DNA of 64,000 nucleotides from Streptomyces sp. MH60. GTDB taxonomy: Bacteria; Actinomycetota; Actinomycetes; Streptomycetales; Streptomycetaceae. The stretch's first letter is position 1. Every line of letters starts with the position of its first letter. Both the position numbers and the translations under genes were made by a program. The notes under the pieces were generated by a model. That model did not search any database. It had not been told where the DNA came from and worked only from the letters and a program-made list of their open reading frames with translations. Of this stretch, positions 1-8,115 are shown one piece after another. The DNA is taken from the NCBI RefSeq assembly GCF_002939385.1, contig NZ_MULI01000016.1, positions 19,261-83,260 on the forward strand, in the 5' to 3' direction.

Positions 1-1
1 C

Positions 2-730
2 CCCCCGCCGGTGATGCCGACGCCCACGGCGCCGTCGGCGTCGCCCCCGTCCCCGGCGTCGGCCTCGCCCTCGTCCGTCCCCGGCCCGAGGGACCCCGGG
101 CCGGGTAGCGCTGCCGGTGCCGGGCCGGGGGGCCTGGGGCCGGGCGCGGGGCACCCGTCCGGCAGGCTCGCCCTCTCCGTCGCGGCGACCTCGACGCAGG
201 GCGCCCAGAGGCGCGGGCGGCGGATCAGCTGCACCGTGGCGCTGGCGGTGGCCGGAGCGCTGGCGGCGGTGACGGTGGGCTCGGTGTTCGTCCTGGACCT
301 GCTGCCGGGCTCGGGCGACGACGCGCACAACGCGGGGAGCGACGACGGCGCCCACGAGCCGCCCGCCGCCACCCCCGGCGGGCTGCCCGCACGCTACGTC
401 GGCACCTGGGAGGGGCAGGCCGCCGCCCTGGACGGCAAGCTGCCGCTGGGCACCTTCCGGATCACCATCAAGCAGGCGACGGCCGGCCAGGAGCTGGGCA
501 GGCTCCGCCAGACCGACCCGCTGGGCGGCGTCTGCGTCGACGTGATCACCCTCAAGAAGGTGACGGAGAAGCAGATCGTCGCCGGGTCCGTCGGCGCCGA
601 GGGCAACCACGACGGCTGCAACCCCGCCCCCACCACCGTCACCTTCACCCCGGTCGGCGACGACCTCGACTACGCCTCGAAGAGCGAGGAGTCGGGACGA
701 CCGGAGGCACGGCTGTCGAAGATCGGGTAG
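2..730 (+). CDS. C-terminal part of a membrane-anchored protein, possibly a Ser/Thr kinase (5' end outside window)
   Basis: The frame is open to the window edge, so the N-terminus is missing. The visible part starts with a Pro/Ala/Ser-rich low-complexity linker, followed by a basic stretch and one membrane segment at about residues 76-98 counted from the ATG at 11. A roughly 120-residue Ala/Gly-poor domain with the motif YVGTWEG ends the protein and is predicted to be extracellular. This architecture is common at the C-terminus of Streptomyces PknB-type kinases, but no kinase motif is inside the window, so the kinase assignment is inference. The gene converges on the eccC-like gene, with a hairpin between them. 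Confidence 0.6.
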   Translation, partial: PPPVMPTPTAPSASPPSPASASPSSVPGPRDPGPGSAAGAGPGGLGPGAGHPSGRLALSVAATSTQGAQRRGRRISCTVALAVAGALAAVTVGSVFVLDLLPGSGDDAHNAGSDDGAHEPPAATPGGLPARYVGTWEGQAAALDGKLPLGTFRITIKQATAGQELGRLRQTDPLGGVCVDVITLKKVTEKQIVAGSVGAEGNHDGCNPAPTTVTFTPVGDDLDYASKSEESGRPEARLSKIG

Positions 731-760
731 CCGGGGCGGCAGGAGGGCGAGGACCGCGGT

Positions 761-797
761 GACGGCCCCCGCCCGTGGGACGCGGGGGCCCCGCCGT
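761..797. terminator. Bidirectional hairpin between convergent genes
   Basis: A perfect 9-bp stem (764-772 with 782-790, GGCCCCCGC and its complement) has an outer GACGG/CCGTC pairing across a small bulge. It sits between two convergent stop codons. There is no T-run, which is usual for Streptomyces terminators. Confidence 0.6.
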
Positions 798-805
798 CCA
801 CCGGC

Positions 806-3800
806 TCAGCCCGGCACCACGACCGTACGCAGCTCCCCGTCGCCCAGGTGCAGCATGCCCTTGCCCGGCGTGACCTGGCCGCCGACCATCTGGCGCGAGA
901 CGCGCAGGCCGATGAGGTCGCCGCTGGAGGACTCCTGCGGGGAGAGCAGGATGCCGCGGCGGGCCTTCTTGGCGTCCACCTGCCAGCCGGAGAAGCCGCT
1001 GCACACGTCCTCCTCGTCACCGGCGATGACGAGGGCGAGGCCGCGTTCGGCCCCCCGGGAGACGATCTTCTTCATCTGACTCTCGGCGTCGCAGTCCTCC
1101 AGGATCTCGCCGTCGTCGACGAGGACGGCGATGGGCTCCTCCAGGCTCGCCCCGTCGATCAGCTCCTCGAACTCGTCCTCGTCGATGTCGTCCCCGGTGA
1201 AGACCTTCAGCACGCCCTCCGCGCCCTCCAGTTGGCGCACCGGCGACTGGCGGGGCGCCGCCACGACCAGCCGGGTGCCCTGGGCGAGGAGCGACTGGGC
1301 GACGTTCATCAGCACCGTGGAGCGGCCCGACTTGGCCGGTCCCGCGATGACGAAGGACGGCACGCCGTCGGCCAGGTCGGGGCCGAAGCCGACGATCTCG
1401 TCGCCACCGATGCCGATCAGCGCCCACAGCTTGGAACGGGACGCCTCCGGGTCCCGCATCTCCCAGGCCTCGGGGAAGGAGATCCGGCTGGGCAGGCTGT
1501 CGACGCGGAACGGACGCCGGGCGCGCGGCACGTCGGCGTCGCGCGCGGCGGCGGCCTCGCCGATCGCGGAGATCGCCGCCGCCTGGCCCTGGCCGGTGGT
1601 GTCCTCGGAGAGCAGCGCGAACTGCGTCTCCGTACCCGCCTCGTTGCGGAAGGCGCGGCCCGGCGGGATCTCCTCGGGCACCTTGCGGGTGGGGATGCCG
1701 AGCGAGGCGAAGTCGCTGCGGTCGGCCAGCCGCAGGCCGTACTTGTCCTCGGTGAGGGTCGCGATGCGGCCCACGAGCAGCGTGCGGTCACCGGTCAGGA
1801 CCAGGTGGATGCCGACGCTGGCGCCCTCGCGCATCATCGTCTGCAACTCGTCGGTCAGCGACCCGTGGTCGACCTCGCCGAGGGTGGGCACCCACCCCTC
1901 CCAGCGGTCGAGGAGCACGACGATGTGCGGCAGCCGCTCGCTCTCCGCCACGGAGGCCCGCTGCTCACCGATGTCCGCGAACCCGGCGTCGGCCAGCAGG
2001 TCCTGACGGCGCGACAGCTCGCCCTTGAGCCGGTTGACGAGCCGTACGACCCGCTCGGTCTGGTTGCGGCCCACCACCGCGCCGCAGTGCGGCAGCCGGG
2101 TCAGCGCGTTCAGGGCGCCGTTGCCGCAGTCGATGCCGTACAGGTGGACGTCGGCGGTGGAGTGGGTGCGGGCCAGCGAGCCCGCGATGGTGCGCAGCAC
2201 CTGGGAACGGCCGCTGCGCGGAGCACCGCCGATCATCAGGTGCCCGAAGCTCGCGAAGTCGACGACGACCGGGCGGCGGGCCTGGTCGGAAGGCAGGTCC
2301 TCGATGCCGTACGGGGCGGGCGGCAGCTTGCCCGGGGCGGCACCGGCGAGCGCCGGCACCTCGATCTCGTCCAGCAGCAGCATCTCGTCCAACGCCGGCA
2401 GCCAGGGGCTGTGCTGGGCGGGGATGCCCATCGACCGGTTGGCCTCGCGCACCGCGTCGACCAGCACCTTGAGGTCGGTGATCTCGTCGTCCTCGCGGGA
2501 CTCGGTCTTCGGCTTGGTCAGCGCCGCCCGGCCCAGGTCCTCCCAGCCCAGCGGCCCCACCCAGGGCGCGAGCGCGGTGGGGTCGGCGGCGCCGGGCCGA
2601 CGGCCACCGACGCGCCCCGACTGGAAGGGGACCAGGGAGGAGTGGCCGAGGCGCACGTAGGCGCGGCCCGGGGTGTTCTTGGAGATGTGCCCGGCCTCGG
2701 GCGAGTCGATGACGTCCGACGACTCGCCGCCGTCGGTCACGCGCAGCGCGATCCGGAGGTTGGTGTTGGCGCGGATCTCGGGGGAGACCACACCGCTGGG
2801 CCGCTGCGTGGCGAGCAGCAGGTGGATGCCGAGCGAACGCCCTCGCTGGGCGATGTTGACGAGCCCGGTCACGAAGTCCGGCAGGTCCCGCACCATGGAG
2901 GCGAACTCGTCGATCACGATGAGCAGCCGGGGCACCGGAGCGTGCGAGGGGTCGCGCCTGACGAGATCCTGGTAGTCCTCGATGTCCTTGGCGTCGGCGG
3001 CGGCGAGGATGTGCTCGCGCCGCTTCAGCTCGGCCCCCAGCGACTCCAGCGCCCGCTCGACCAGGTGCGCGTCGAGGTCGGTCACCATGCCGACGGTGTG
3101 CGGCAGCTTCACGCAGTCCTTGAACGCGGACCCGCCCTTGTAGTCGACGAGCACGAAGGTCATGTTCTCGGGCGTGTTCGCGACGGCGAGGGCCGCCACG
3201 ATGGTCTGCAGCAGCTCCGACTTACCGGAACCGGTCGTACCGGCGATGAGGCCGTGCGGCCCGTCCTTGCGCATGTCGATGCCGAACGGGCCGTCGTACG
3301 ACTCGCCGACGACGGCCATCGTCGACTGGCCGCCCATCCGCCACCGCGCGCCGATCGCGTCGGCCGTCGGCGGCTCCAACTGGAGCACGTCGAGCAGCCG
3401 GCTGGCGCCGGGCAGCGCCGAGTCCTCGGTCTCGCCGCTGATGTCGCGCAGCGCGGACAGCGAACGCGCCAGCCGCAGGCACCAGGCGGGCGTGACGAAG
3501 TCGGGCCGTACGTCCGTGATCCGCTCGACCCCCGCCTCCTCGACCCGCAGCCGCAGCTTCTCGGTACGGGCCCGCTGCTCGGGCTCGGCGGGGGAGTTGG
3601 CGTGCCACGCCTGGAAGGACGGGAACCCTCCGGCGACCTGGCGCGCGGGCTGCTGTTCGGCCTGCCGCCGGCCCCCGTCCTCCTCGGCCTTGGGCTCGGC
3701 GACGACGAACGCCTGGCACTCGCCCGGCAGGAACCGCTCCTCGGCGTCGAGGCAGACGGCGAACATCGACACCGCCGGCCCCTCGCGCAACAGCCGTACG

Positions 3801-5380
3801 ACGCCGGGCAGCGACCGCAACCGCCGCGAGCCGTCCCACACCACCACGATGTCCGGATCGGCGAAACTGGACCCCTGCGCGCCGCCGCCCTTCTGCTCGG
3901 CGGCCTTCTTGCGGGCGTCGAGGATCTGCGTCAGCTCGCCGATGCGGGCGCCGACGGTCTCGGCGTCGGTGCCGATGAGGAGGTTGACGTCCTGGCCCCC
4001 GGAGGGCCGCGCGTGCGGCAGCCACCGCACCCAGTCCCACTCGCTCTGCGCTGAGTTCTCGCTCAGCACGTAGAACTGCACGTCCATCGGACTGTGCAGC
4101 GCGGCGGTCTGCGCGACGGCCCACCGCCCCAGCGCCCGCGCCGAGTCCCCGGGCCCCGCGATGCCGACGACCCCGAGGCCGCGCAGCGACAGTGCGACGG
4201 GCGCGTCCTCGATCTTCCAGGTGACCTGACGCCGGTGGTCGTCCTGCTCCGGGTCGTCGAGCACGACCTCGGACGGCAGTCGCCCGGTCCCCACCCGAAG
4301 CAGCAGGTGATCACGATCGGTCCGCCGCCGCTCCCAGAGCCGCGTCCGCGGCCCGGTCCCGATGGACAGGACGACCGCCGGGTCGGGAATGGCCTGCCGC
4401 CGGTCGTTCCGCTCGGCGACCAGCGCGTCCTGCGCGTCCTTCTCGATCCGCGCCTTCTGCTCCTCGTACTCCTTGACCTGCTTGGCATGGGACTTGCGCC
4501 CGTGCTTCTTGTCGTTGAAGTAGTTGGCGAACAGCAGGATCGGACTGAGCCCCGCCATGATCAGGTAGTACCAGCGCCCGAACACCGCCACGGCCACCAC
4601 GGCACCGACGAGCGGCGTCAGCGCCATCAGCCAGGGCAGCGGCCGGGCCTCGTACTCGCGGGGCGGCGAGGGCAGCCGGAAGTTGGTCTGCCGTTCGGCC
4701 GGACGCAGCCGGGGCGGCCGGTTGTAGTCCAGTCCCACCCCGTCCTCGGACCACTTGAGCGCGGCGTTGGGCGGCGCGTACCGGGCCAGCTCGACCAGCG
4801 AGTTCCCGACCGCTATCTGCCCCCCGAGCGGCCAGTCGTCCCCGTCCCGGTCCTTGACGGGCTCCCCGTCGAGGGTGACGCCCTCCTTGTCACCGTGCAC
4901 GGCGACCTTGCAGGTCCCGTCGGTGGCGACGGAGAGGGTGAGGGCACGGGCGTCGACCTCGGGATCCTCGATACGGACGTACGCGGCCGGACCGCTCCCG
5001 ATGTCGTACTTCCCCACCCCGAGCCGGTGCACGAACCCGGCCCCCGGCCCGCCGACGACCCGCAACTCCACGAGCCCGGTGGGCTCCCCGGGCAGACACC
5101 CGGACGGATCCTGGAGACTGACGACCGCGCCCTCGCGCAACGGCGACCCGACGACCGTGGCGGACGGATCGACGGCGTACCCGTCGACGTAGACGAGCGG
5201 CGCACCGCCGGCGCCCGCCTGGCCCTGATGCCCGATGGGAATGACCTGCGCGCCCGCGACCCCGACCTGCCTGGCCAGCTCCTCGGCGATGTCCCCGACG
5301 GTGGACTCGGGGTCCGCGTCGAGCACGACGTCGGCGGAGCCCCCGCCGTACGGATCGACGACGGTCAGAGTCAGTCGCAC
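806..5380 (-). CDS. EccC-type type VII secretion ATPase (FtsK/SpoIIIE family)
   Basis: This 1,524-residue membrane ATPase would power export of WXG100-type substrates. The GTG at 5380 was chosen because GGAGG lies 6 nt upstream; the frame continues upstream without an RBS. In order there is a ubiquitin-like N-terminus (about 1-40), an FHA-like region (about 120-210), two adjacent membrane segments (about 252-290) and three FtsK-like ATPase modules. Module 1 has a canonical Walker A, GTTGSGKS (Lys about 720), and Walker B LLIVIDE. Modules 2 (GAPRSGRS, about 1056) and 3 (GPAKSGRS, about 1352) have Arg in place of the catalytic Lys, so only module 1 looks fully competent. It is divergent from a WXG100-like gene. 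No eccB, eccD, eccE or mycP is in the window. Confidence 0.9.
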   Translation of the reverse strand: MRLTLTVVDPYGGGSADVVLDADPESTVGDIAEELARQVGVAGAQVIPIGHQGQAGAGGAPLVYVDGYAVDPSATVVGSPLREGAVVSLQDPSGCLPGEPTGLVELRVVGGPGAGFVHRLGVGKYDIGSGPAAYVRIEDPEVDARALTLSVATDGTCKVAVHGDKEGVTLDGEPVKDRDGDDWPLGGQIAVGNSLVELARYAPPNAALKWSEDGVGLDYNRPPRLRPAERQTNFRLPSPPREYEARPLPWLMALTPLVGAVVAVAVFGRWYYLIMAGLSPILLFANYFNDKKHGRKSHAKQVKEYEEQKARIEKDAQDALVAERNDRRQAIPDPAVVLSIGTGPRTRLWERRRTDRDHLLLRVGTGRLPSEVVLDDPEQDDHRRQVTWKIEDAPVALSLRGLGVVGIAGPGDSARALGRWAVAQTAALHSPMDVQFYVLSENSAQSEWDWVRWLPHARPSGGQDVNLLIGTDAETVGARIGELTQILDARKKAAEQKGGGAQGSSFADPDIVVVWDGSRRLRSLPGVVRLLREGPAVSMFAVCLDAEERFLPGECQAFVVAEPKAEEDGGRRQAEQQPARQVAGGFPSFQAWHANSPAEPEQRARTEKLRLRVEEAGVERITDVRPDFVTPAWCLRLARSLSALRDISGETEDSALPGASRLLDVLQLEPPTADAIGARWRMGGQSTMAVVGESYDGPFGIDMRKDGPHGLIAGTTGSGKSELLQTIVAALAVANTPENMTFVLVDYKGGSAFKDCVKLPHTVGMVTDLDAHLVERALESLGAELKRREHILAAADAKDIEDYQDLVRRDPSHAPVPRLLIVIDEFASMVRDLPDFVTGLVNIAQRGRSLGIHLLLATQRPSGVVSPEIRANTNLRIALRVTDGGESSDVIDSPEAGHISKNTPGRAYVRLGHSSLVPFQSGRVGGRRPGAADPTALAPWVGPLGWEDLGRAALTKPKTESREDDEITDLKVLVDAVREANRSMGIPAQHSPWLPALDEMLLLDEIEVPALAGAAPGKLPPAPYGIEDLPSDQARRPVVVDFASFGHLMIGGAPRSGRSQVLRTIAGSLARTHSTADVHLYGIDCGNGALNALTRLPHCGAVVGRNQTERVVRLVNRLKGELSRRQDLLADAGFADIGEQRASVAESERLPHIVVLLDRWEGWVPTLGEVDHGSLTDELQTMMREGASVGIHLVLTGDRTLLVGRIATLTEDKYGLRLADRSDFASLGIPTRKVPEEIPPGRAFRNEAGTETQFALLSEDTTGQGQAAAISAIGEAAAARDADVPRARRPFRVDSLPSRISFPEAWEMRDPEASRSKLWALIGIGGDEIVGFGPDLADGVPSFVIAGPAKSGRSTVLMNVAQSLLAQGTRLVVAAPRQSPVRQLEGAEGVLKVFTGDDIDEDEFEELIDGASLEEPIAVLVDDGEILEDCDAESQMKKIVSRGAERGLALVIAGDEEDVCSGFSGWQVDAKKARRGILLSPQESSSGDLIGLRVSRQMVGGQVTPGKGMLHLGDGELRTVVVPG

Positions 5381-5560
5381 GCTTGTCCTCCCCAGGCGAG
5401 CCCCTGCGGCCGCTTCCACACCACGGCTCACAGTCCAGGCGACGATATCCGCTGGGTGTCGCGGTCCTGCAACAGGGCGGTGACCGGACGTTCCCCTTGG
5501 CAACGCAGGGATGTGACACCAGTGGCCTCCCCCGTAAGCTGCTGCATCAAGAGCGGACGA

Positions 5561-5591
5561 TCACACCGGTCGTTACATCCGACCGGTGTGA
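5561..5591. promoter_or_regulatory. Perfect inverted repeat in the eccC/WXG100 divergent region
   Basis: Two 12-bp arms, TCACACCGGTCG and its exact complement, flank a 7-nt centre. The repeat lies about 180 bp upstream of the eccC-like start and 75 bp upstream of the WXG100-like start, so one regulator bound here could control both. The binding protein is unknown. Confidence 0.55.
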
Positions 5592-5666
5592 CCGGTGCGC
5601 CGGTTCGATCCGCAAACGAGGAGCCACGGGGGTTGGCCCTGCGGCGTTGTGAGAGGAAGCGGCTTC

Positions 5667-5969
5667 ATGCCCAAAGACCTTGACATCACATATCAGGACA
5701 TGCGGGATGCCGCCAAGCATGTCGTGAAGGAGAAGGAAAAGCTCCAGGAGAAGCTCGACGGCCTCCGCAAGTACATCGCGAACCTGGTCGAGTCGGGCTA
5801 CGTCACGAAGTCCTCCTCCAAGGCCTTCGACGACAACTTCGACGAGTTCACCCGCGGTGCCAAGGACACCCTCGACGGCCTCGACGGCATGGGCGACTAT
5901 CTCACCATGGCGGCCGACAAGTTCGAGCAGATCGACGACGAACTGGCCAAGCAGGCGCGGAGCAAGTGA
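5667..5969 (+). CDS. WXG100-like small T7SS protein lacking the WXG motif
   Basis: The product has 100 residues, the usual size of WXG100 proteins. The ATG at 5667 follows GAGAGGAAG; the frame reads further upstream without an RBS. It is predicted to form a helical hairpin: a Lys/Glu-rich helix (about 13-45), a turn at VESGYVT and a second helix with DNFDEFTRG. There is no tryptophan at all, so the usual W-x-G at the turn is replaced by S-G-Y. It is divergent from the EccC-like ATPase and is a plausible substrate or partner. A strong terminator follows. Assignment rests on size, predicted fold and context. Confidence 0.75.
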   Translation: MPKDLDITYQDMRDAAKHVVKEKEKLQEKLDGLRKYIANLVESGYVTKSSSKAFDDNFDEFTRGAKDTLDGLDGMGDYLTMAADKFEQIDDELAKQARSK

Positions 5970-6002
5970 CTCCTCGCCGGTAGGCGTGCACATCCCCGCC
6001 GG

Positions 6003-6037
6003 GAGCGGCCCCCGGAACCTGGTTCCGGGGGCCGCTC
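6003..6037 (+). terminator. Strong terminator hairpin after the WXG100-like gene
   Basis: Arms 6003-6019 and 6021-6037 are perfectly complementary over 17 bp around a single central base, in effect about 15 bp with a 5-nt loop. It lies 34 bp past the stop codon. In the other orientation it could also end transcripts from the 6377-7093 gene. Confidence 0.8.
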
Positions 6038-6040
6038 TTC

Positions 6041-6449
6041 GCGACCGTATCGCCGCCAGCACCCCGCGAAATGCTGCTGGCGCGCGCGCCCGTCACCTTC
6101 GCGACCGGTGCGGCGCCACAGGCATGAAGGACGCGCCGGTCTCCCTGACACGGAGCGCAACGACATCCAGCACGAGCTTCCGGGGTGGCCAGAGGGTCCG
6201 TCCTTCACTGCTCGGTCGACGATGAAGTTCTCTGGCAGATTCCACGCGCAGAGATCGGTGCGGCAGGACTGGAAAACTTCCAAGACTCTGCCCGAACGGC
6301 TCGCTGCTGCCTTCGGGGCCTCTGAAGTGAGACTCGTGCTGGATGAAGAAGGGTGTGACATCGATATCTCGGACGGTCACCCCGAAGAATTCTGGGCGAG
6401 AGGATCGTCGAACGACACGGTCCGGAGAATGGCTGACATCAAGTGGTAG
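6041..6449 (+). pseudogene. Decayed, internally deleted copy of the PH-like gene at 7147-8061
   Basis: Three blocks match the intact minus-strand gene, although this copy is on the plus strand. Frame 2 around 6062-6121 reads PREMLLARAPVTFATGAA, against PRGETLLARAPVVFASGAA in the intact protein, then stops. After a +1 shift, frame 3 from about 6147 reads DTERNDIQHELPGWPEGP, against DTERKDIQGQLPGWPEGP. About 45 codons later the same frame resembles the intact C-terminus (ISDGHPEEFW against LTEYHPDDFL). The central 200 or so residues are missing. No start codon or RBS is evident, and the 3' end overlaps the convergent gene at 6377. Homology was judged by eye and is strongest in the first two blocks. 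Confidence 0.7.
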
Positions 6450-7093
6450 ATCTCGGTCCAGTAGTCCATGGACGGTGTGTTGAGGGTGAACACCGCCGTG
6501 TACGGACCTGTGGGAAAGGGGACGTGCACCTGAATCTGGCCAGTGAGAAGCTTCGTCTCCTTGGAGTCGTTCGTGGCCTCGGGGTTGAGAGGGTACTCGC
6601 GCAAGGTGATGCAGGAGACCGCCGGGCCGCAGGGGAGATCGACCCAGATGGCGTTGTTGTACGGGTCGCCGGACAGAGTCGCCAGGATGCCCTGCGCGAC
6701 CACATCGGTGTCTTCCTCGGAATGGTCGGTCGGGATGATTCCCACGGTGAAGGCGCAGTGGGCGACCCCCTCGGCAGGTTCGTAACGCCTCTCCTCGTCG
6801 GTGTCCGAGGTCGTGTCGTGTTCGGCGGTGGAGAAGAGGCCCAGGGCGGAGTAAGAGAGCCCAGTAGACGCCATCAGTTCCCCCATGGCCGCGTAGTACG
6901 GGGCAGCAGATTCCCAGATGCTTTCATCACCGCGGGAGTACAACTCCCGTACCAGCGCTGATGCGCGCTCCGCGCGTCCCTCCGGAGTGGCGTCCAGTGG
7001 AAGGGCGAAGAACCCCTCCGGGGCGACGAACCAGAGGGGCGGAAGGCCGTCCGTGCCCGGTACGGCCTGTGGAATGGATATGTCAGACGTCAT
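6377..7093 (-). CDS. T7SS-cassette accessory protein, unknown function (238 aa)
   Basis: I do not recognise a characterised family. It is a soluble protein without a signal peptide. The N-terminus carries a short aromatic/proline motif (LPPLWFVAPEGFFALPL). The C-terminus (YHLMSAILRTVSF) has the same layout as the ends of the proteins at 9753, 10352 and 26994, suggesting one loose family used in all three T7SS cassettes. It is the last gene of the cassette that starts at 9641, 53 bp after the PH-like gene. The ATG at 7093 has no strong RBS. Base composition is somewhat lower in GC than the housekeeping genes. A chaperone-like role for exported substrates is possible but unproven. Confidence 0.7.
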   Translation of the reverse strand: MTSDISIPQAVPGTDGLPPLWFVAPEGFFALPLDATPEGRAERASALVRELYSRGDESIWESAAPYYAAMGELMASTGLSYSALGLFSTAEHDTTSDTDEERRYEPAEGVAHCAFTVGIIPTDHSEEDTDVVAQGILATLSGDPYNNAIWVDLPCGPAVSCITLREYPLNPEATNDSKETKLLTGQIQVHVPFPTGPYTAVFTLNTPSMDYWTEIYHLMSAILRTVSFDDPLAQNSSG

Positions 7094-7146
7094 ATGAAAT
7101 ATTGTGCCGTTCTCGTCCGGTGTGAGGCACGCACCGTGTGTCCCTG

Positions 7147-8061
7147 TCAGGTGAGAAAGTCGTCCGGGTGATATTCAGTCAGTTCGAGTTCGGTGCCCTC
7201 TGTGTTCATGACGGTGTTCATGCCGGAGTGTCCGAAAAAGGCGTCTACTGTACTGGGAGCGATTACCTCGATGCGAAAGCAGCCGCATGCGTTCCGCTTG
7301 ACGAGCGGCGCCTGGGAATCCGGCGCCCGTGTCGATGCGAACCGCTCCGCAGTTTCCCGTTGAGCGGTTGTCAGAGAACCGAGAGGGATGAAGTCGAGCG
7401 GCTCGATGAGATAACGAGTCAGTCTCTCTCGTTTCACGCTGCTGAACCTGCCCCACGAACCGTCCGTGAAAACAATTTTCACGTCGTTGCCGACTTTGAA
7501 GTCCCGCAGTTCCACGCTCTTGATGCCGGACCGCCCAATCTCCCACAGAGGTTCGTCGTCGATGAGGGTGTCGTCTCCCTTGACGTACGGGAAGCCAACG
7601 ATCACCAAGCGACGGTCCGTGACGACCGCGTGCGTGCGGTAGTGATCGGGCGAGGACCGACCCGGGTCCAACTGCCACGGCAGGGTCCGAGCCGTGGTGT
7701 CCGGGGCGGCCCAGATGACCGGGAAATCCTCGACCTCGTCCGCACGGTCGTCAGAGATGTCTGCACCGGTCCCCCCGGACGGCCCGCCAACGCTCCCGCC
7801 TTGGGAGGACAGCGCTCCCCATGCCAGGGTGACCGCAGCGATCGCCGTGCCCTTGAGCGTGTTCAGCGCGGTGGCCTTCGGCGCCGACCGCGCCGTGTAG
7901 ACGGGTCCTTCCGGCCAGCCGGGCAGTTGCCCCTGGATGTCTTTGCGCTCTGTGTCGCGGAACCAACGCTTTCCCCTGACGCGCATCGCCGCGCCGGAGG
8001 CGAACACGACGGGGGCGCGAGCGAGAAGAGTCTCCCCCCGCGGGGGTAGCCAGAGAGTCAT
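7147..8061 (-). CDS. PH-like domain protein of a T7SS cassette (304 aa)
   Basis: A hydrophobic segment at about 68-85 could anchor the protein in the membrane. After it comes a region with alternating strands: AVVTDRRLVIVGFP, an E-I-G...VELRDFKVG stretch, and VKIVFTDGSWGRF. That pattern resembles bacterial PH-like domains, and a near-identical IVFSDGSW block occurs in the protein at 13225-13902. The C-terminal half contains CGCF and ends HPDDFLT. The start follows AAGGA, and the gene lies 54 bp after the effector-like gene. A broken copy lies at 6041-6449. The function is unknown; PH-like is a pattern-based call. Confidence 0.65.
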   Translation of the reverse strand: MTLWLPPRGETLLARAPVVFASGAAMRVRGKRWFRDTERKDIQGQLPGWPEGPVYTARSAPKATALNTLKGTAIAAVTLAWGALSSQGGSVGGPSGGTGADISDDRADEVEDFPVIWAAPDTTARTLPWQLDPGRSSPDHYRTHAVVTDRRLVIVGFPYVKGDDTLIDDEPLWEIGRSGIKSVELRDFKVGNDVKIVFTDGSWGRFSSVKRERLTRYLIEPLDFIPLGSLTTAQRETAERFASTRAPDSQAPLVKRNACGCFRIEVIAPSTVDAFFGHSGMNTVMNTEGTELELTEYHPDDFLT

Positions 8062-8115
8062 GGCCGTCGTTCCTTCTCCATAGCGGGCATGGCGGTAATG
8101 CGTTCCTCCGGAATA

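Noticed and set aside
848..4054. 1,068-codon plus-strand open frame antisense to the EccC-type gene
   Set aside because: It is a GC-bias shadow: no RBS, low-complexity Arg/Gly/Leu/Val composition and no domain. The opposite strand has clear ATPase motifs. The same applies to the long antisense frames over 33681-36749, 36320-39427, 40424-43216, 42886-44958, 54740-57313 and 56758-59205.
806..5503. Longer EccC start at 5503
   Set aside because: The 41 extra residues are Arg/Pro/Gly-rich and lack an RBS, while the GTG at 5380 has GGAGG at the right distance and begins the ubiquitin-like fold.
5561..5591. BldD binding site
   Set aside because: The half sites are separated by 7 nt and do not fit TNAC-N5-GTNA, so the palindrome was left unassigned.
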